Shown: piece after piece, positions 18,530-27,570 of the stretch
Layout of the letters: each line of letters begins with the position of its first letter
Position numbering within the stretch: the stretch's first letter is position 1
Assembly: GCA_030426285.1 (NCBI GenBank)
Contig: JAUHYX010000004.1
Span: 1 to 34,321, forward strand
Direction: 5' to 3'
DNA length: 34,321 bases
Source of the DNA: a bacterium
GTDB taxonomy: Bacteria; Bacteroidota; Ignavibacteria; Kapaibacteriales; UBA7675
The notes under the pieces: model-generated
Seen by the model: the letters and a program-made list of their open reading frames with translations, nothing else
The model's database searches: none
Told to the model about the DNA's origin: nothing
Position numbers and translations under genes: made by a program

Positions 18530-19315
18530 ATGATCAGCATCAACAATCTCCATAAAGCATTTGGCCCTAAGTCTGTACTCAATGGTATAGACCTCGAGAT
18601 TCCAACAGGTGAGACCATTTGTATTATTGGTCCATCTGGTTGCGGGAAAAGCGTGTTGCTAAAGCACATTGTGCGCTTGCTTGAGCCGGATCAGGGAAGT
18701 GTGGAGATTGATGGAGTAGACGTAAATACAATGTCGCCAAGGGATTTGTTTGCCTTGCGCAAGCGTGTTGGCTATGTGTTTCAGTCTGCAGCCCTATTCG
18801 ATTCCATGACCGTGTATGAAAATGTTGTGTTGTCACTGCAAGAACATGGTGAAACGGATGAGTCGGTGCTAGACTCCGAAGCCCGTCGCGTTCTGTCTGC
18901 TGTTCAGCTGTTGCCGGATCCGGATAAGACCACAACCGACGAATTCAATCGCGAATACGCGATACTGAAAGACAAAAAGCCTAGTGACCTTTCAGGTGGA
19001 ATGCGCAAGCGTGTAGGAGTTGCACGCGCCTTGGTTGGTCAGCCAGAGTATATCTTGTATGATGAGCCAACTACGGGTTTGGACCCAGTGACATCAGAAC
19101 AGATAGACAACTTGATCTCAGATCTCGTAGAGAAGATGAATGTCACAAGCATAGTGATCACCCACGATATGTTCTCTGTGTACAAAGTTGCTCGCCAAGT
19201 TGCGATGTTGCACAAAGGAAAGGTGCACTTTCACGGAACTCCAGAAGAATTGAGACAATCGCAAGACTCGATTGTCAAAGAATTTATAGAGAGATTTGAA
19301 GTTTCACATACATGA
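18530..19315 (+). CDS. ABC transporter ATP-binding protein, MlaF/Ttg2A-like
   Basis: Walker A GPSGCGKSVLLKHIV, signature LSGGMRKRVGVARAL, Walker B YILYDEPTTGLDPVTS; the GGMRKR signature is typical of the MlaF subfamily. Confidence 0.93.
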   Translation: MISINNLHKAFGPKSVLNGIDLEIPTGETICIIGPSGCGKSVLLKHIVRLLEPDQGSVEIDGVDVNTMSPRDLFALRKRVGYVFQSAALFDSMTVYENVVLSLQEHGETDESVLDSEARRVLSAVQLLPDPDKTTTDEFNREYAILKDKKPSDLSGGMRKRVGVARALVGQPEYILYDEPTTGLDPVTSEQIDNLISDLVEKMNVTSIVITHDMFSVYKVARQVAMLHKGKVHFHGTPEELRQSQDSIVKEFIERFEVSHT

Positions 19316-19327
19316 GGTTTCCGATAC

Positions 19328-20605
19328 ATGTTCAAACAACCAGTTAGTTCGGCCGAAGCGGTCAAGTGTATCCAAAGTGGAAACCGCGTGTTTATTCATT
19401 CCGTTGCCGCTGCTCCCCAACAACTAATTCAGGCGATGACGAATCGGGCATCCGAGCTCAAAGATGTAGAGATCGTACACTTGCACACGGAAGGAGAAGC
19501 ACCTTACTGCAAGCCAGAATATGCATCTTCATTTCGCGTCAACGCACTGTTTGTTGGCGCAAATGTTCGCCAAACCGTTCAAGAGGGACGAGGCGACTAT
19601 TTACCGGTGTTTCTGAGTGAAGCACCCTTGTTGTTTCGTCGTGGACTGCTCCCCGTAGATGTTGCGCTGATTCAAGTATCACCGCCAGATTCACATGGGT
19701 ACTGCAGTCTTGGTGTGAGTGTCGACACCAGCCTTGCAGCCGTACAATGTGCGCGAATAGTTGTTGCACAGGTGAACCCGAATATGCCGCGAACGTTAGG
19801 CGATGGCATGATACACCTGAACGATATCGATACCATTGTAGAAGTAAATGATCCTCTGCATGAGGTTCACCCTCGACCATTTGGAGAAGTGGAGAAACAG
19901 ATCGGTCTTCATGTTGCTTCGCTAGTTGAAAACGGAGCAACCCTGCAGATGGGCATTGGCGCAATTCCCGACGCGGTTCTTGCTGCTCTCACACACCACA
20001 AAGATTTGGGCATTCATACAGAAATGTTTTCTGATGGACTCATCCCATTGATTGCATCTGGTGTCGTAAATGGCTCGCAGAAGCGCAAACATCCAGGCAA
20101 AGTTGTTTCGAGTTTCATTATGGGAACTCGGAAGTTGTATGACTTCGTGCACGACAACCCTTCTGTTGCGATGCTTGATGTTGCTTATGTAAATGACACT
20201 GCAGTTATCAGAACGAATCCCAAAGTCACAGCTATAAATTCCGCAATCGAAATTGACTTGTCGGGTCAAGTATGTGCAGATTCCATTGGCAGTAAAATGT
20301 ACAGCGGTGTTGGCGGTCAGATGGACTTCATTCGCGGTGCTGCACTCTCAGAAAGTGGTAAGCCTATTATCGCACTTCCAAGCACTACGAAGCATGGAGT
20401 CTCACGCATTGTATCGTGCTTGAAGCCGGGTGCAGGTGTTGTCACCACTAGAGCTCATGTTCACTATGTTGTCACAGAATATGGTGTTGCTCATGTGTAT
20501 GGCAAGAACCTACGTCAACGTGCCAAAGCGCTGATAGAGATAGCACATCCAGATCACCGAGAGATTCTTGAACGAGAACTTCTCGAAACTGCAGACTGCG
20601 TGTAG
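19328..20605 (+). CDS. Acetyl-CoA hydrolase/4-hydroxybutyrate CoA-transferase family protein
   Basis: SGNRVFIHSVAAAPQQLIQAM, NPNMPRTLGDGMIHLNDID, NGATLQMGIGAIPDAVLAAL, HTEMFSDGLIPL, GVGGQMDFIRGA motifs. Confidence 0.92.
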   Translation: MFKQPVSSAEAVKCIQSGNRVFIHSVAAAPQQLIQAMTNRASELKDVEIVHLHTEGEAPYCKPEYASSFRVNALFVGANVRQTVQEGRGDYLPVFLSEAPLLFRRGLLPVDVALIQVSPPDSHGYCSLGVSVDTSLAAVQCARIVVAQVNPNMPRTLGDGMIHLNDIDTIVEVNDPLHEVHPRPFGEVEKQIGLHVASLVENGATLQMGIGAIPDAVLAALTHHKDLGIHTEMFSDGLIPLIASGVVNGSQKRKHPGKVVSSFIMGTRKLYDFVHDNPSVAMLDVAYVNDTAVIRTNPKVTAINSAIEIDLSGQVCADSIGSKMYSGVGGQMDFIRGAALSESGKPIIALPSTTKHGVSRIVSCLKPGAGVVTTRAHVHYVVTEYGVAHVYGKNLRQRAKALIEIAHPDHREILERELLETADCV

Positions 20606-21024
20606 TGGTAGTCAAAACATGGCATAGAGTGTTGTTCATAGCTGCCGGACTCTACAATGTTGTGTGGGCTGGATTGAGCTCGCTGTACCCACAATGGTTT
20701 TTTCATATTGCTGAAGTGGAGCCGTTGAATCACCCCGTGATATTTGCGTGCCTGGCCATGGTCATTGGCGTGTACGGACTGCTCTATTTGGAAGTGGCTC
20801 GGCGACCGCGCGATGGATTCGCGATTGCTGCGGTTGGACTGCTGGGAAAGGTGCTCGGTCCGCTCGGTTGGGTGTATATGTTCCTCTCTGGCGAGTGGCC
20901 TCTTGCCTCTATCGTTTTGATTGCAACAAATGACCTGATTTGGTGGCTGCCGTTTTGCTTGTACTTGCGATCTGCGTGGCCAGAATATGTAAAATCATTT
21001 CAAGCGAACAGCGTCGAAACATAA
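20605..21024 (+). CDS. Small integral membrane protein, uncharacterised
   Basis: Four predicted TM segments; GTG start overlapping the stop of the CoA-transferase gene. Confidence 0.6.
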   Translation: MVVKTWHRVLFIAAGLYNVVWAGLSSLYPQWFFHIAEVEPLNHPVIFACLAMVIGVYGLLYLEVARRPRDGFAIAAVGLLGKVLGPLGWVYMFLSGEWPLASIVLIATNDLIWWLPFCLYLRSAWPEYVKSFQANSVET

Positions 21025-21026
21025 CA

Positions 21027-21386
21027 ATGAGTTTGCGCAATAATATCGCCGTACTTTTCCTCGTGTTCTCACTGTTGTTTACAGGTGTTTCCCAATTGAG
21101 TGTGTGGGGAGTGTACAGCATGAACAAGAAGGCAATTGCATCTGCGCTCTGTGAAAACGTTGCTGACCCCTGCTGTCAAGGCTCTTGTTTTGTAGAACAA
21201 TCAACCAATGCCTCAGATTCACCACTCAATCAAGTACTGACGATTGAGTTTGCTCCTTTTTTGTCTGTTTCATACATATCTGAGTTGTCCACACCCACTG
21301 AGTGTAAAGTTCTCGCTAGCGAAGTGTGCAACGCGACCACCCTTCTCGGCTGTAGCCAATCTGTGTTTCATCCTCCAGCATTGTAG
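21027..21386 (+). CDS. Small Cys-rich membrane/exported protein, putative metal-handling
   Basis: N-terminal TM segment followed by NKKAIASALCENVADPCCQGSCFVEQ, resembling the Bacteroidota pattern N-x3-Ia-x2-LCENx3PxxxCxGxCyL often found near TonB receptors. Confidence 0.6.
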   Translation: MSLRNNIAVLFLVFSLLFTGVSQLSVWGVYSMNKKAIASALCENVADPCCQGSCFVEQSTNASDSPLNQVLTIEFAPFLSVSYISELSTPTECKVLASEVCNATTLLGCSQSVFHPPAL

Positions 21387-21413
21387 GCCTTCAAACCGAC
21401 CTACAAATTTTTT
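21381..21413 (+). terminator. Terminator/attenuator-like stem-loop between 21027 ORF and lipoprotein gene
   Basis: TTGTAGG-N12-CCTACAA followed by ATTTTTT; overlaps the stop codon of the upstream ORF. Confidence 0.5.
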
Positions 21414-21435
21414 ATCACAAGCTGGAATTATAATC

Positions 21436-22221
21436 ATGAAATTCATTGCATTACTTTCGTGTACTGTTGCGCTATTCTTAATCTCTTGTTCAGACGATCC
21501 AACCTCACCAAGCACATCATCTGTGTTGGATGACTTGTACGAGCATACTACTGTCGAAGTTGAAGATATGTCCGTCACCATGTACTCGCGCGAACCGTCC
21601 CTCACAAATGGGTTTAACGAACTGCACTTTACTGTGGCTATGGACGGCGAGTTGATAGGCATTAGTCACATTGAAATAACACCTCAGATGAGCATGATGA
21701 GTGGCATGCAACACGGTGCTCCAACAGGACTCTTCTCACAGGTTGGTGAGTTTGGAATATATCGCCACGGCGTACTGTTCACAATGCCGTCGGAGTCAGA
21801 TACTTCGTGGACGTTGCAGCTCGCTATCTCAACTGTCAATCACGGCGTCGTGAGTGTTGAATTCCCAGTTGTTGTTGAGGCTGGTGGACTAGTGGACATC
21901 CTGAATGCCGGTGACAACAGGTTGTTCGCTTCCATTGAACGCAGAGCTTGGCAAGTTGGCAAGCAGTCATTTGACTTGTATATGTACAGCCCGCAGCACC
22001 ACGATTTCGATCCCCTGAGTGTTGATTCACTCGAGTTTTATCCGTGGATGGGAAGCATGGGACATGGCTCAAGTGGTAATGTACAGCCCGTAGAAATTGA
22101 AGCTGGGAAGTACAGTGGCGAAGTCAATTTTAGCATGACGGGACCTTGGCAGATGCATGTTGTGCTGCACAGTGGTGAGTTTGCTGGTGACACGTTAACA
22201 TTTGAAGTTGATGTGCAATGA
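21436..22221 (+). CDS. Lipoprotein with two YtkA/FixH-like beta domains carrying Met/His-rich motifs
   Basis: FLISCSDDP lipobox; repeated PQMSMMSGMQHGAP and PWMGSMGHGSSG motifs. Confidence 0.65.
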   Translation: MKFIALLSCTVALFLISCSDDPTSPSTSSVLDDLYEHTTVEVEDMSVTMYSREPSLTNGFNELHFTVAMDGELIGISHIEITPQMSMMSGMQHGAPTGLFSQVGEFGIYRHGVLFTMPSESDTSWTLQLAISTVNHGVVSVEFPVVVEAGGLVDILNAGDNRLFASIERRAWQVGKQSFDLYMYSPQHHDFDPLSVDSLEFYPWMGSMGHGSSGNVQPVEIEAGKYSGEVNFSMTGPWQMHVVLHSGEFAGDTLTFEVDVQ

Positions 22222-24125
22222 GTACACCCACATATCGCCTATTGTTGGTCGCGCTCGTTGCCGCGTGCTTTGGCTTGCCAACTGGTGAGCTGACCGCAGC
22301 GGAAGAGCAAGACAGCATCGTGCTTGTTGTAGCTGAAGTTGACGAAACTGAAGAACCAGGTGTTCACGACAATTGCGTGCATATCCCCGGTGTAGTTCAC
22401 ACTATGCCGGGAGATGCCTTTTCGCAGATTTCGGTTCGCGGAAGACTGCCTCATGAAAGCAAAACAACGCTGAATGATATTGAAGTGCATGCCGCTTGTA
22501 TTGACGGCATGGAACCCGCACATACGTTATTTACAGACTTTGCTCAGTTTGATGTGATGGGAGGCATCGGCAATGGTCGTGCCGCAGAGTTCACTACCCG
22601 TGTGGCCAAAGTGGAAGAGTTGGAAGCATCCGTAGCGCTTAGGGCCGGAGTGATGCGATCGCTCTACAAAGCAGATGTACGTGCAGCTGCACCCGTAGGT
22701 TCAGGGGCGATTGTAACACATGGATTCATTGCAATGGATGGGAACTATGAGGATGGAAATGGACGCACTGTGGCCGATTCATCCACCCGAGGCGGATTGG
22801 CGTTGCAATGGCAATCAGATCAACTGAGTGCAGGGTACATCGGTCAGTTCACAGGGTTCAATGCCTACGCACAACTCCTGATGGATACTCGCCATTCACG
22901 AAGTAATTTGATGTGGACAACGCTGAAAGTTCTAGAGAACGAAGCAACTTCTCTTGCAGTTACAGCCCATGCGCAGTTTATGTATCATGAAATGGACGAC
23001 TACAACCGGACGCAGCAAGAGATTCGCAACCGTGAATTCATGCCCAACATGTATATGCCCATGTATTCACATCGCAGCAATGTAGGTGTGCGTACACAGG
23101 CCGTGTTTTCAGATAGCAACACGATTCGTACAATCACGATGTCCGCAACAACTGAGAAGTGGGACGCAGATATGGATATGATTGCCATGGAAACTGCTCA
23201 AGAAGCATCGTGGATGTCCAATATTGCCAATGTCGAACGACATCGTATCGTTGCTTCTGCCGAGCAGTCATGGCAGTTCGCACACCATTGGCTTGCGGTG
23301 AAGATCGGTCTTGAAGCTGAGGCATCTCATTTGTTGGATAGGCGCGGTGCTCGCATGCTCGCGGGTTGGGTAGGTGAGGTTGAGCCACGGTCGTTTCTGT
23401 CACCGTTTGCCGAGATTGAATACGGCACAAACACCGATCAATCTACCTCGAAACTTGCGTTTGTGATAGAGCGAGTTGTCCCGACAGAACGAGAACTCTA
23501 TGCATTCTTCTTCTCGGATCCATATGACGAGGTTGCTATTGTAGGTAATCCTAGATTGCAAGGTGCGGTGGAAACCAGTCTTTCTTACTCGCACACACTG
23601 CAACTCAGCCGCTACTGGAGTGTAGAGTCGACGTTGTGGACGGATCTGAATACGGATGAGATTCGCGCCCTCGGCGATGAGGTCAAGCAGTATCAACACA
23701 TTGGCACCGCGGTTGGTGCTGGCGCAACGAGTTCACTCCTTTTTGATGGACCTACTGTTGGGCTCAGGTTTTCCGCTGATATTCATAGTCGGTACTCATG
23801 TGATCTAGAAACATGGCTGCCCACATATTCGCAGCCATCACTGGCGAATGATATTGTGTTTAGTCTTGATGACATCGAATGTGGGCTAAGTACCGTTGTG
23901 TACCTGAAATCCCCATTTGAGTCAGACTTGCTGCACAAAGAGTTGGCAAATCAGACGGCTGTTGTTTCGAGTTTGCGGACTTCTTTTCGCGTATTATCAT
24001 CGCTTTCTGCTCATGCAGAAATGTACAATCTTTTTGATACGTTTTTTGTACCGCGAGGCGCATCACGACATGTTCCAATGCCAGGGAGATATCTCTCTCT
24101 CTCGCTGAACTGGGAGGTGATGTAG
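22218..24125 (+). CDS. TonB-dependent receptor-like outer membrane protein, copper-receptor-like (NosA/OprC type)
   Basis: Plug-like ISVRGRLPHESKTTLNDIEVHAACIDGMEP; barrel FMYHEMDDYNRTQ resembling the HxMDNYSLR motif of TonB-copper receptors; C-terminal FDTFFVPRGASRHVPMPGRYLSLSLNWEV. Confidence 0.72.
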   Translation: MSTPTYRLLLVALVAACFGLPTGELTAAEEQDSIVLVVAEVDETEEPGVHDNCVHIPGVVHTMPGDAFSQISVRGRLPHESKTTLNDIEVHAACIDGMEPAHTLFTDFAQFDVMGGIGNGRAAEFTTRVAKVEELEASVALRAGVMRSLYKADVRAAAPVGSGAIVTHGFIAMDGNYEDGNGRTVADSSTRGGLALQWQSDQLSAGYIGQFTGFNAYAQLLMDTRHSRSNLMWTTLKVLENEATSLAVTAHAQFMYHEMDDYNRTQQEIRNREFMPNMYMPMYSHRSNVGVRTQAVFSDSNTIRTITMSATTEKWDADMDMIAMETAQEASWMSNIANVERHRIVASAEQSWQFAHHWLAVKIGLEAEASHLLDRRGARMLAGWVGEVEPRSFLSPFAEIEYGTNTDQSTSKLAFVIERVVPTERELYAFFFSDPYDEVAIVGNPRLQGAVETSLSYSHTLQLSRYWSVESTLWTDLNTDEIRALGDEVKQYQHIGTAVGAGATSSLLFDGPTVGLRFSADIHSRYSCDLETWLPTYSQPSLANDIVFSLDDIECGLSTVVYLKSPFESDLLHKELANQTAVVSSLRTSFRVLSSLSAHAEMYNLFDTFFVPRGASRHVPMPGRYLSLSLNWEVM

Positions 24126-24242
24126 GCAAAAAAGCAACATGTAAAAGGCACTGCGAAAACAACGAAAAATCAGGGAAATTTGTATAATACGGCCGATCTG
24201 TCAAAAATCGATTGTATTCCCCTTACATTTTGGAAGCTGAGT

Positions 24243-26426
24243 ATGAAACCTGTTTTACGAAGTTCTTTGTATGCGTTGCTACTCATTTTTTTCGCAGTGC
24301 CTGAAAACATTCAAGCCTTCTTTTGTCCCGGCATAGCCTTGAAGGTTGACCTAGGTGAGATGTCTGAAGTAGTCCTTGAAGGCGATGGATTCTCGCGCGG
24401 TAATTTTCTTGCCATGGAGTACGATCCGGAGTTTCTGGAATTTGAGTCCACGTATCTTGAAGACAAGTTAGAAGGGCGTTTTATGGTAACGGGAATTAAA
24501 GCAGGGGTGACTACTGCGAAATTCCATTGGGAGTTTACCGACAAGAGTGACGAGGGTGTGTGTGAAGTAGAATTTACGATTGAATCCAATGGCCTTGACC
24601 GTGAGGCAATGAAGACCCGTTTGGGAGAATACATCGGATTCAAGGGGTATAACCTAGACGACATTTGGGCCTTCTCACCTCAGGAACCATTGGAGACAGG
24701 AACTATCGTGGCTAGTGCAGATGGCGAGGTCGAAGTTGAGGTGAACCAACCAGCTTGGCTCGCTTGGATTGACCTCAATAAAGATGTGCGTTTCGGCCAC
24801 CCTGGAGATCTTGTGTTTATCGACCAACAAAGCGGCGAGATAACGTCATATGACACAAAGTTTTGGCCGATTATTGATGGCAATCCGTATTTGTCGCTGT
24901 TTGGTGATAGGCTGATATCCAACGACTTGATTTGCGGAACTCCGCCTGAGCCTTTGGACGAAGAGATTACCACCACAATCGAGGAAGAGGAAGTACCGGA
25001 GCAGCGGGATTCTGTGTGTGCCGTTCTTGTGAGTGGCTCAGCAGACACTGAGAGGCAAGAAGAGGCATTTTCTCAAGATATTGAATTCATGAAAAAGAAT
25101 CTGATGCTAGAAAGCATGGGGCCGCGTTTGGCTGAAGAAAACATAGAAGTAATGCACAATGCCTCGAAGCTTGAGATCAGAAATAAACTCGAATCAATGG
25201 CTGGCAAGTACAAGAAAGTGTATTTCTATTACTCAGGTCACGGAAGCGACGGGTATATGGTGACAAACGACGAAGTTGGCGAAGGCATGTTATATGCAAG
25301 CCTGGCTAGTGCTCTCGATGTGTCCCGAGCGGAAGAAGTTTGTGTGGTTATTGATGCTTGTCGATCTGGCTCCGCAATACGCGCTTTTGAGAATTGGCCG
25401 GGCCTACGAGACCAATCGATCGAAGTCTTTACGGCATGCAGCAATGACACGTCTTCATGGACTAGAAACATCTCAACAGGTGGTGAAGTTGTTCGTGTTG
25501 GTGAATACACATGGGCATTTGTACAGTGTTTTGGCGATCCTGATGCTGACAAAAATGATGATGGCATGACTTCCTTTATGGAAGCTCACGAATGGCTCCT
25601 AGAACAGAATGTAGAACTCGGTGTGGGTGGAACTATCAATGAAAGAATGAGGCCACAGCGCTACAAGCATGAATCTCGTCCTATCACAGAACGCGAAGCC
25701 GTGTTCGAAGAATTGGATTTCTACATTGAACTCGACGAAGAATTGGACCCGAATGACACAAACTACGTTTCAGTAAGGCACAACTTTGGAAACTTTGAAT
25801 ACGAAATCGATCCCAAGATAACATTCGGCATTTTTAACTGGACATTTGATATCTATTTGAGAGATCTCGTTCACGATACGTTGCGAGTTTCAGATAGGCC
25901 ATTCCGTGTTGGCTTTGGCACAAGAGAACGGGTTCAAGACACCAATGCATCAAACCAACCTGCAGTCGGAGTTGCAGACACCGTGAACAACAGTTGGACA
26001 ATTGGTCCAAATATCGAGTTTGACGCAAGTGCAGGAAGGGTGTATAGTGGCCCGTTTCACAGTGGTACAAGAGTGACGTTTGTACAGCAACAAGTGGAAC
26101 CCAATTCTGTGGCAGATGAAGAGAAGACAACTTCAGATTGGCTAACACTGTTCCAGAACTATCCAAACCCTATTGTTGGTAACACCACAAGCATACCAAT
26201 AAAATTGCAGAAATCTGCGACAGTCTTTCTCGATATACATACGATTGGTGGAGAGCAAGTGTACCGCAGTTCTGCCACACAGCTGCATGCAGGAGAACAC
26301 TTCTTGGATGTGCCGGAGACTGCGCTTGCAGACATTGCTAATCAGGTGTTGGTATATACGGTTCGCGCACAGTCAGGCGCGCAAACATTGGTGCTTAGTC
26401 GAAAGCTCATGACGGGAGCAAACTAG
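24243..26426 (+). CDS. Secreted caspase-like (clan CD, C14-type) peptidase with T9SS-like C-terminal domain
   Basis: Signal peptide; YKKVYFYYSGHGSDGYMV and EEVCVVIDACRSGSAIRAF His/Cys catalytic motifs; C-terminal LTLFQNYPNPIVGNTTSIPIKL...QTLVLSRKLMTG. Confidence 0.82.
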   Translation: MKPVLRSSLYALLLIFFAVPENIQAFFCPGIALKVDLGEMSEVVLEGDGFSRGNFLAMEYDPEFLEFESTYLEDKLEGRFMVTGIKAGVTTAKFHWEFTDKSDEGVCEVEFTIESNGLDREAMKTRLGEYIGFKGYNLDDIWAFSPQEPLETGTIVASADGEVEVEVNQPAWLAWIDLNKDVRFGHPGDLVFIDQQSGEITSYDTKFWPIIDGNPYLSLFGDRLISNDLICGTPPEPLDEEITTTIEEEEVPEQRDSVCAVLVSGSADTERQEEAFSQDIEFMKKNLMLESMGPRLAEENIEVMHNASKLEIRNKLESMAGKYKKVYFYYSGHGSDGYMVTNDEVGEGMLYASLASALDVSRAEEVCVVIDACRSGSAIRAFENWPGLRDQSIEVFTACSNDTSSWTRNISTGGEVVRVGEYTWAFVQCFGDPDADKNDDGMTSFMEAHEWLLEQNVELGVGGTINERMRPQRYKHESRPITEREAVFEELDFYIELDEELDPNDTNYVSVRHNFGNFEYEIDPKITFGIFNWTFDIYLRDLVHDTLRVSDRPFRVGFGTRERVQDTNASNQPAVGVADTVNNSWTIGPNIEFDASAGRVYSGPFHSGTRVTFVQQQVEPNSVADEEKTTSDWLTLFQNYPNPIVGNTTSIPIKLQKSATVFLDIHTIGGEQVYRSSATQLHAGEHFLDVPETALADIANQVLVYTVRAQSGAQTLVLSRKLMTGAN

Positions 26427-26507
26427 TTTCAACGCTGTAAAAAAGGTGTAAACCAAACTCTATAACATATTCATATCCGGGTAATGTTGTCGTGCTATGT
26501 TTGTAGC

Positions 26508-27554
26508 ATGAAAAAGCCTAGGGTATTATTTATCGGTGGTTCGAATAATCAGACCACACAAATGCACAGCATAGCTCGTGCATTGGGAAATGATGTAGAG
26601 AGTTGGTTTACACCTTTTTTTGCGACTGGCCTGTTAGGGTATGCTGCAAAAAGAAACTTGGTAGAGTTCACCATACTGGGTTCTACATTCAGAAAACGTG
26701 CACTTGAATACTTTGAACAAAACAATTTGTTGGTAGACGAAGATGCAACGCAGAATAGCTACGACTTAGTCGTTACTTGTTCAGACCTTGTTGTACCTTC
26801 TACGATCCGCAACACACCTATAGTCTTGGTTCAAGAAGGGATGACGGACCCTGAGAACGCTATGTATCACATTGTGAAAGCGTTGAAGCTGCCAAGGTAC
26901 CTAGCCAGTACATCTACGACCGGATTGTCGCACATGTATTCCGCATTCTGTGTGGCTTCAGAAGGGTATAAAAAGCATTTTGCCAACAAGGGTGTTGATG
27001 CCGCAAAGATTCGCGTTACGGGTATCCCAAACTTCGACAACTTCAATAGCTTCCTAGAAAATGCCTTTCCAATTCACGGCCATGTACTTGTAGCTACTTC
27101 GGATGCTCGAGAGACGTTTAAGTACGACAACAGACGAAAATTCTTGCGCCAAGTACGAGAGATTGTAGGTGACCGTCAAGTCGTGGTGAAACTACACCCA
27201 AACGAAAAATTTGAACGTGCAGAGGAAGAGATCCGACAGGAGATTCCAAGCGCGCTGGTGTACAGAACTGGTGATATCAATGCTATGATTGCAAACTCTT
27301 CAGAGATCATTACTCAATACTCATCGGTTGTATATGTGGGCATCGCACTCGGAAAGCCATTTCACTCATACTTCAACCGCAACGAGTTGCTAGATATGTC
27401 GCCAATTCAGAATGACGGAACTTCGTGTTATCTGATTGCCGACGTATGTCGTGAAGTACTGGGAATAGAGCAGCGTTTGCATGCAAATACCACCCTTGAA
27501 TCCAACAGACTGATGCGAAAAGCTTCACACCTCACCCAAACTGTAAAAGTGTAG
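26508..27554 (+). CDS. Putative glycosyltransferase/CDP-glycerol-phosphotransferase-like protein (GT-B fold)
   Basis: PRVLFIGGSNNQTTQMHSIARAL..., IRVTGIPNFDNF, VVVKLHPNEKFERA, SEIITQYSSVVYVGIALGKPF typical of capsule/LPS transferases of this fold. Confidence 0.65.
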   Translation: MKKPRVLFIGGSNNQTTQMHSIARALGNDVESWFTPFFATGLLGYAAKRNLVEFTILGSTFRKRALEYFEQNNLLVDEDATQNSYDLVVTCSDLVVPSTIRNTPIVLVQEGMTDPENAMYHIVKALKLPRYLASTSTTGLSHMYSAFCVASEGYKKHFANKGVDAAKIRVTGIPNFDNFNSFLENAFPIHGHVLVATSDARETFKYDNRRKFLRQVREIVGDRQVVVKLHPNEKFERAEEEIRQEIPSALVYRTGDINAMIANSSEIITQYSSVVYVGIALGKPFHSYFNRNELLDMSPIQNDGTSCYLIADVCREVLGIEQRLHANTTLESNRLMRKASHLTQTVKV

Positions 27555-27570
27555 TATACACATTACTGAA

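Noticed and set aside
24183-24188. TATAAT element upstream of the caspase-like gene
   Set aside because: No matching -35, and other promoters here look like the TAnnTTTG type; AT-rich context makes it weak.
26496-26503. TATGTTTG (TAnnTTTG) before the 26508 gene
   Set aside because: Only 4 bp from the proposed ATG, so the TSS would fall inside the gene; no -33 element at suitable distance.
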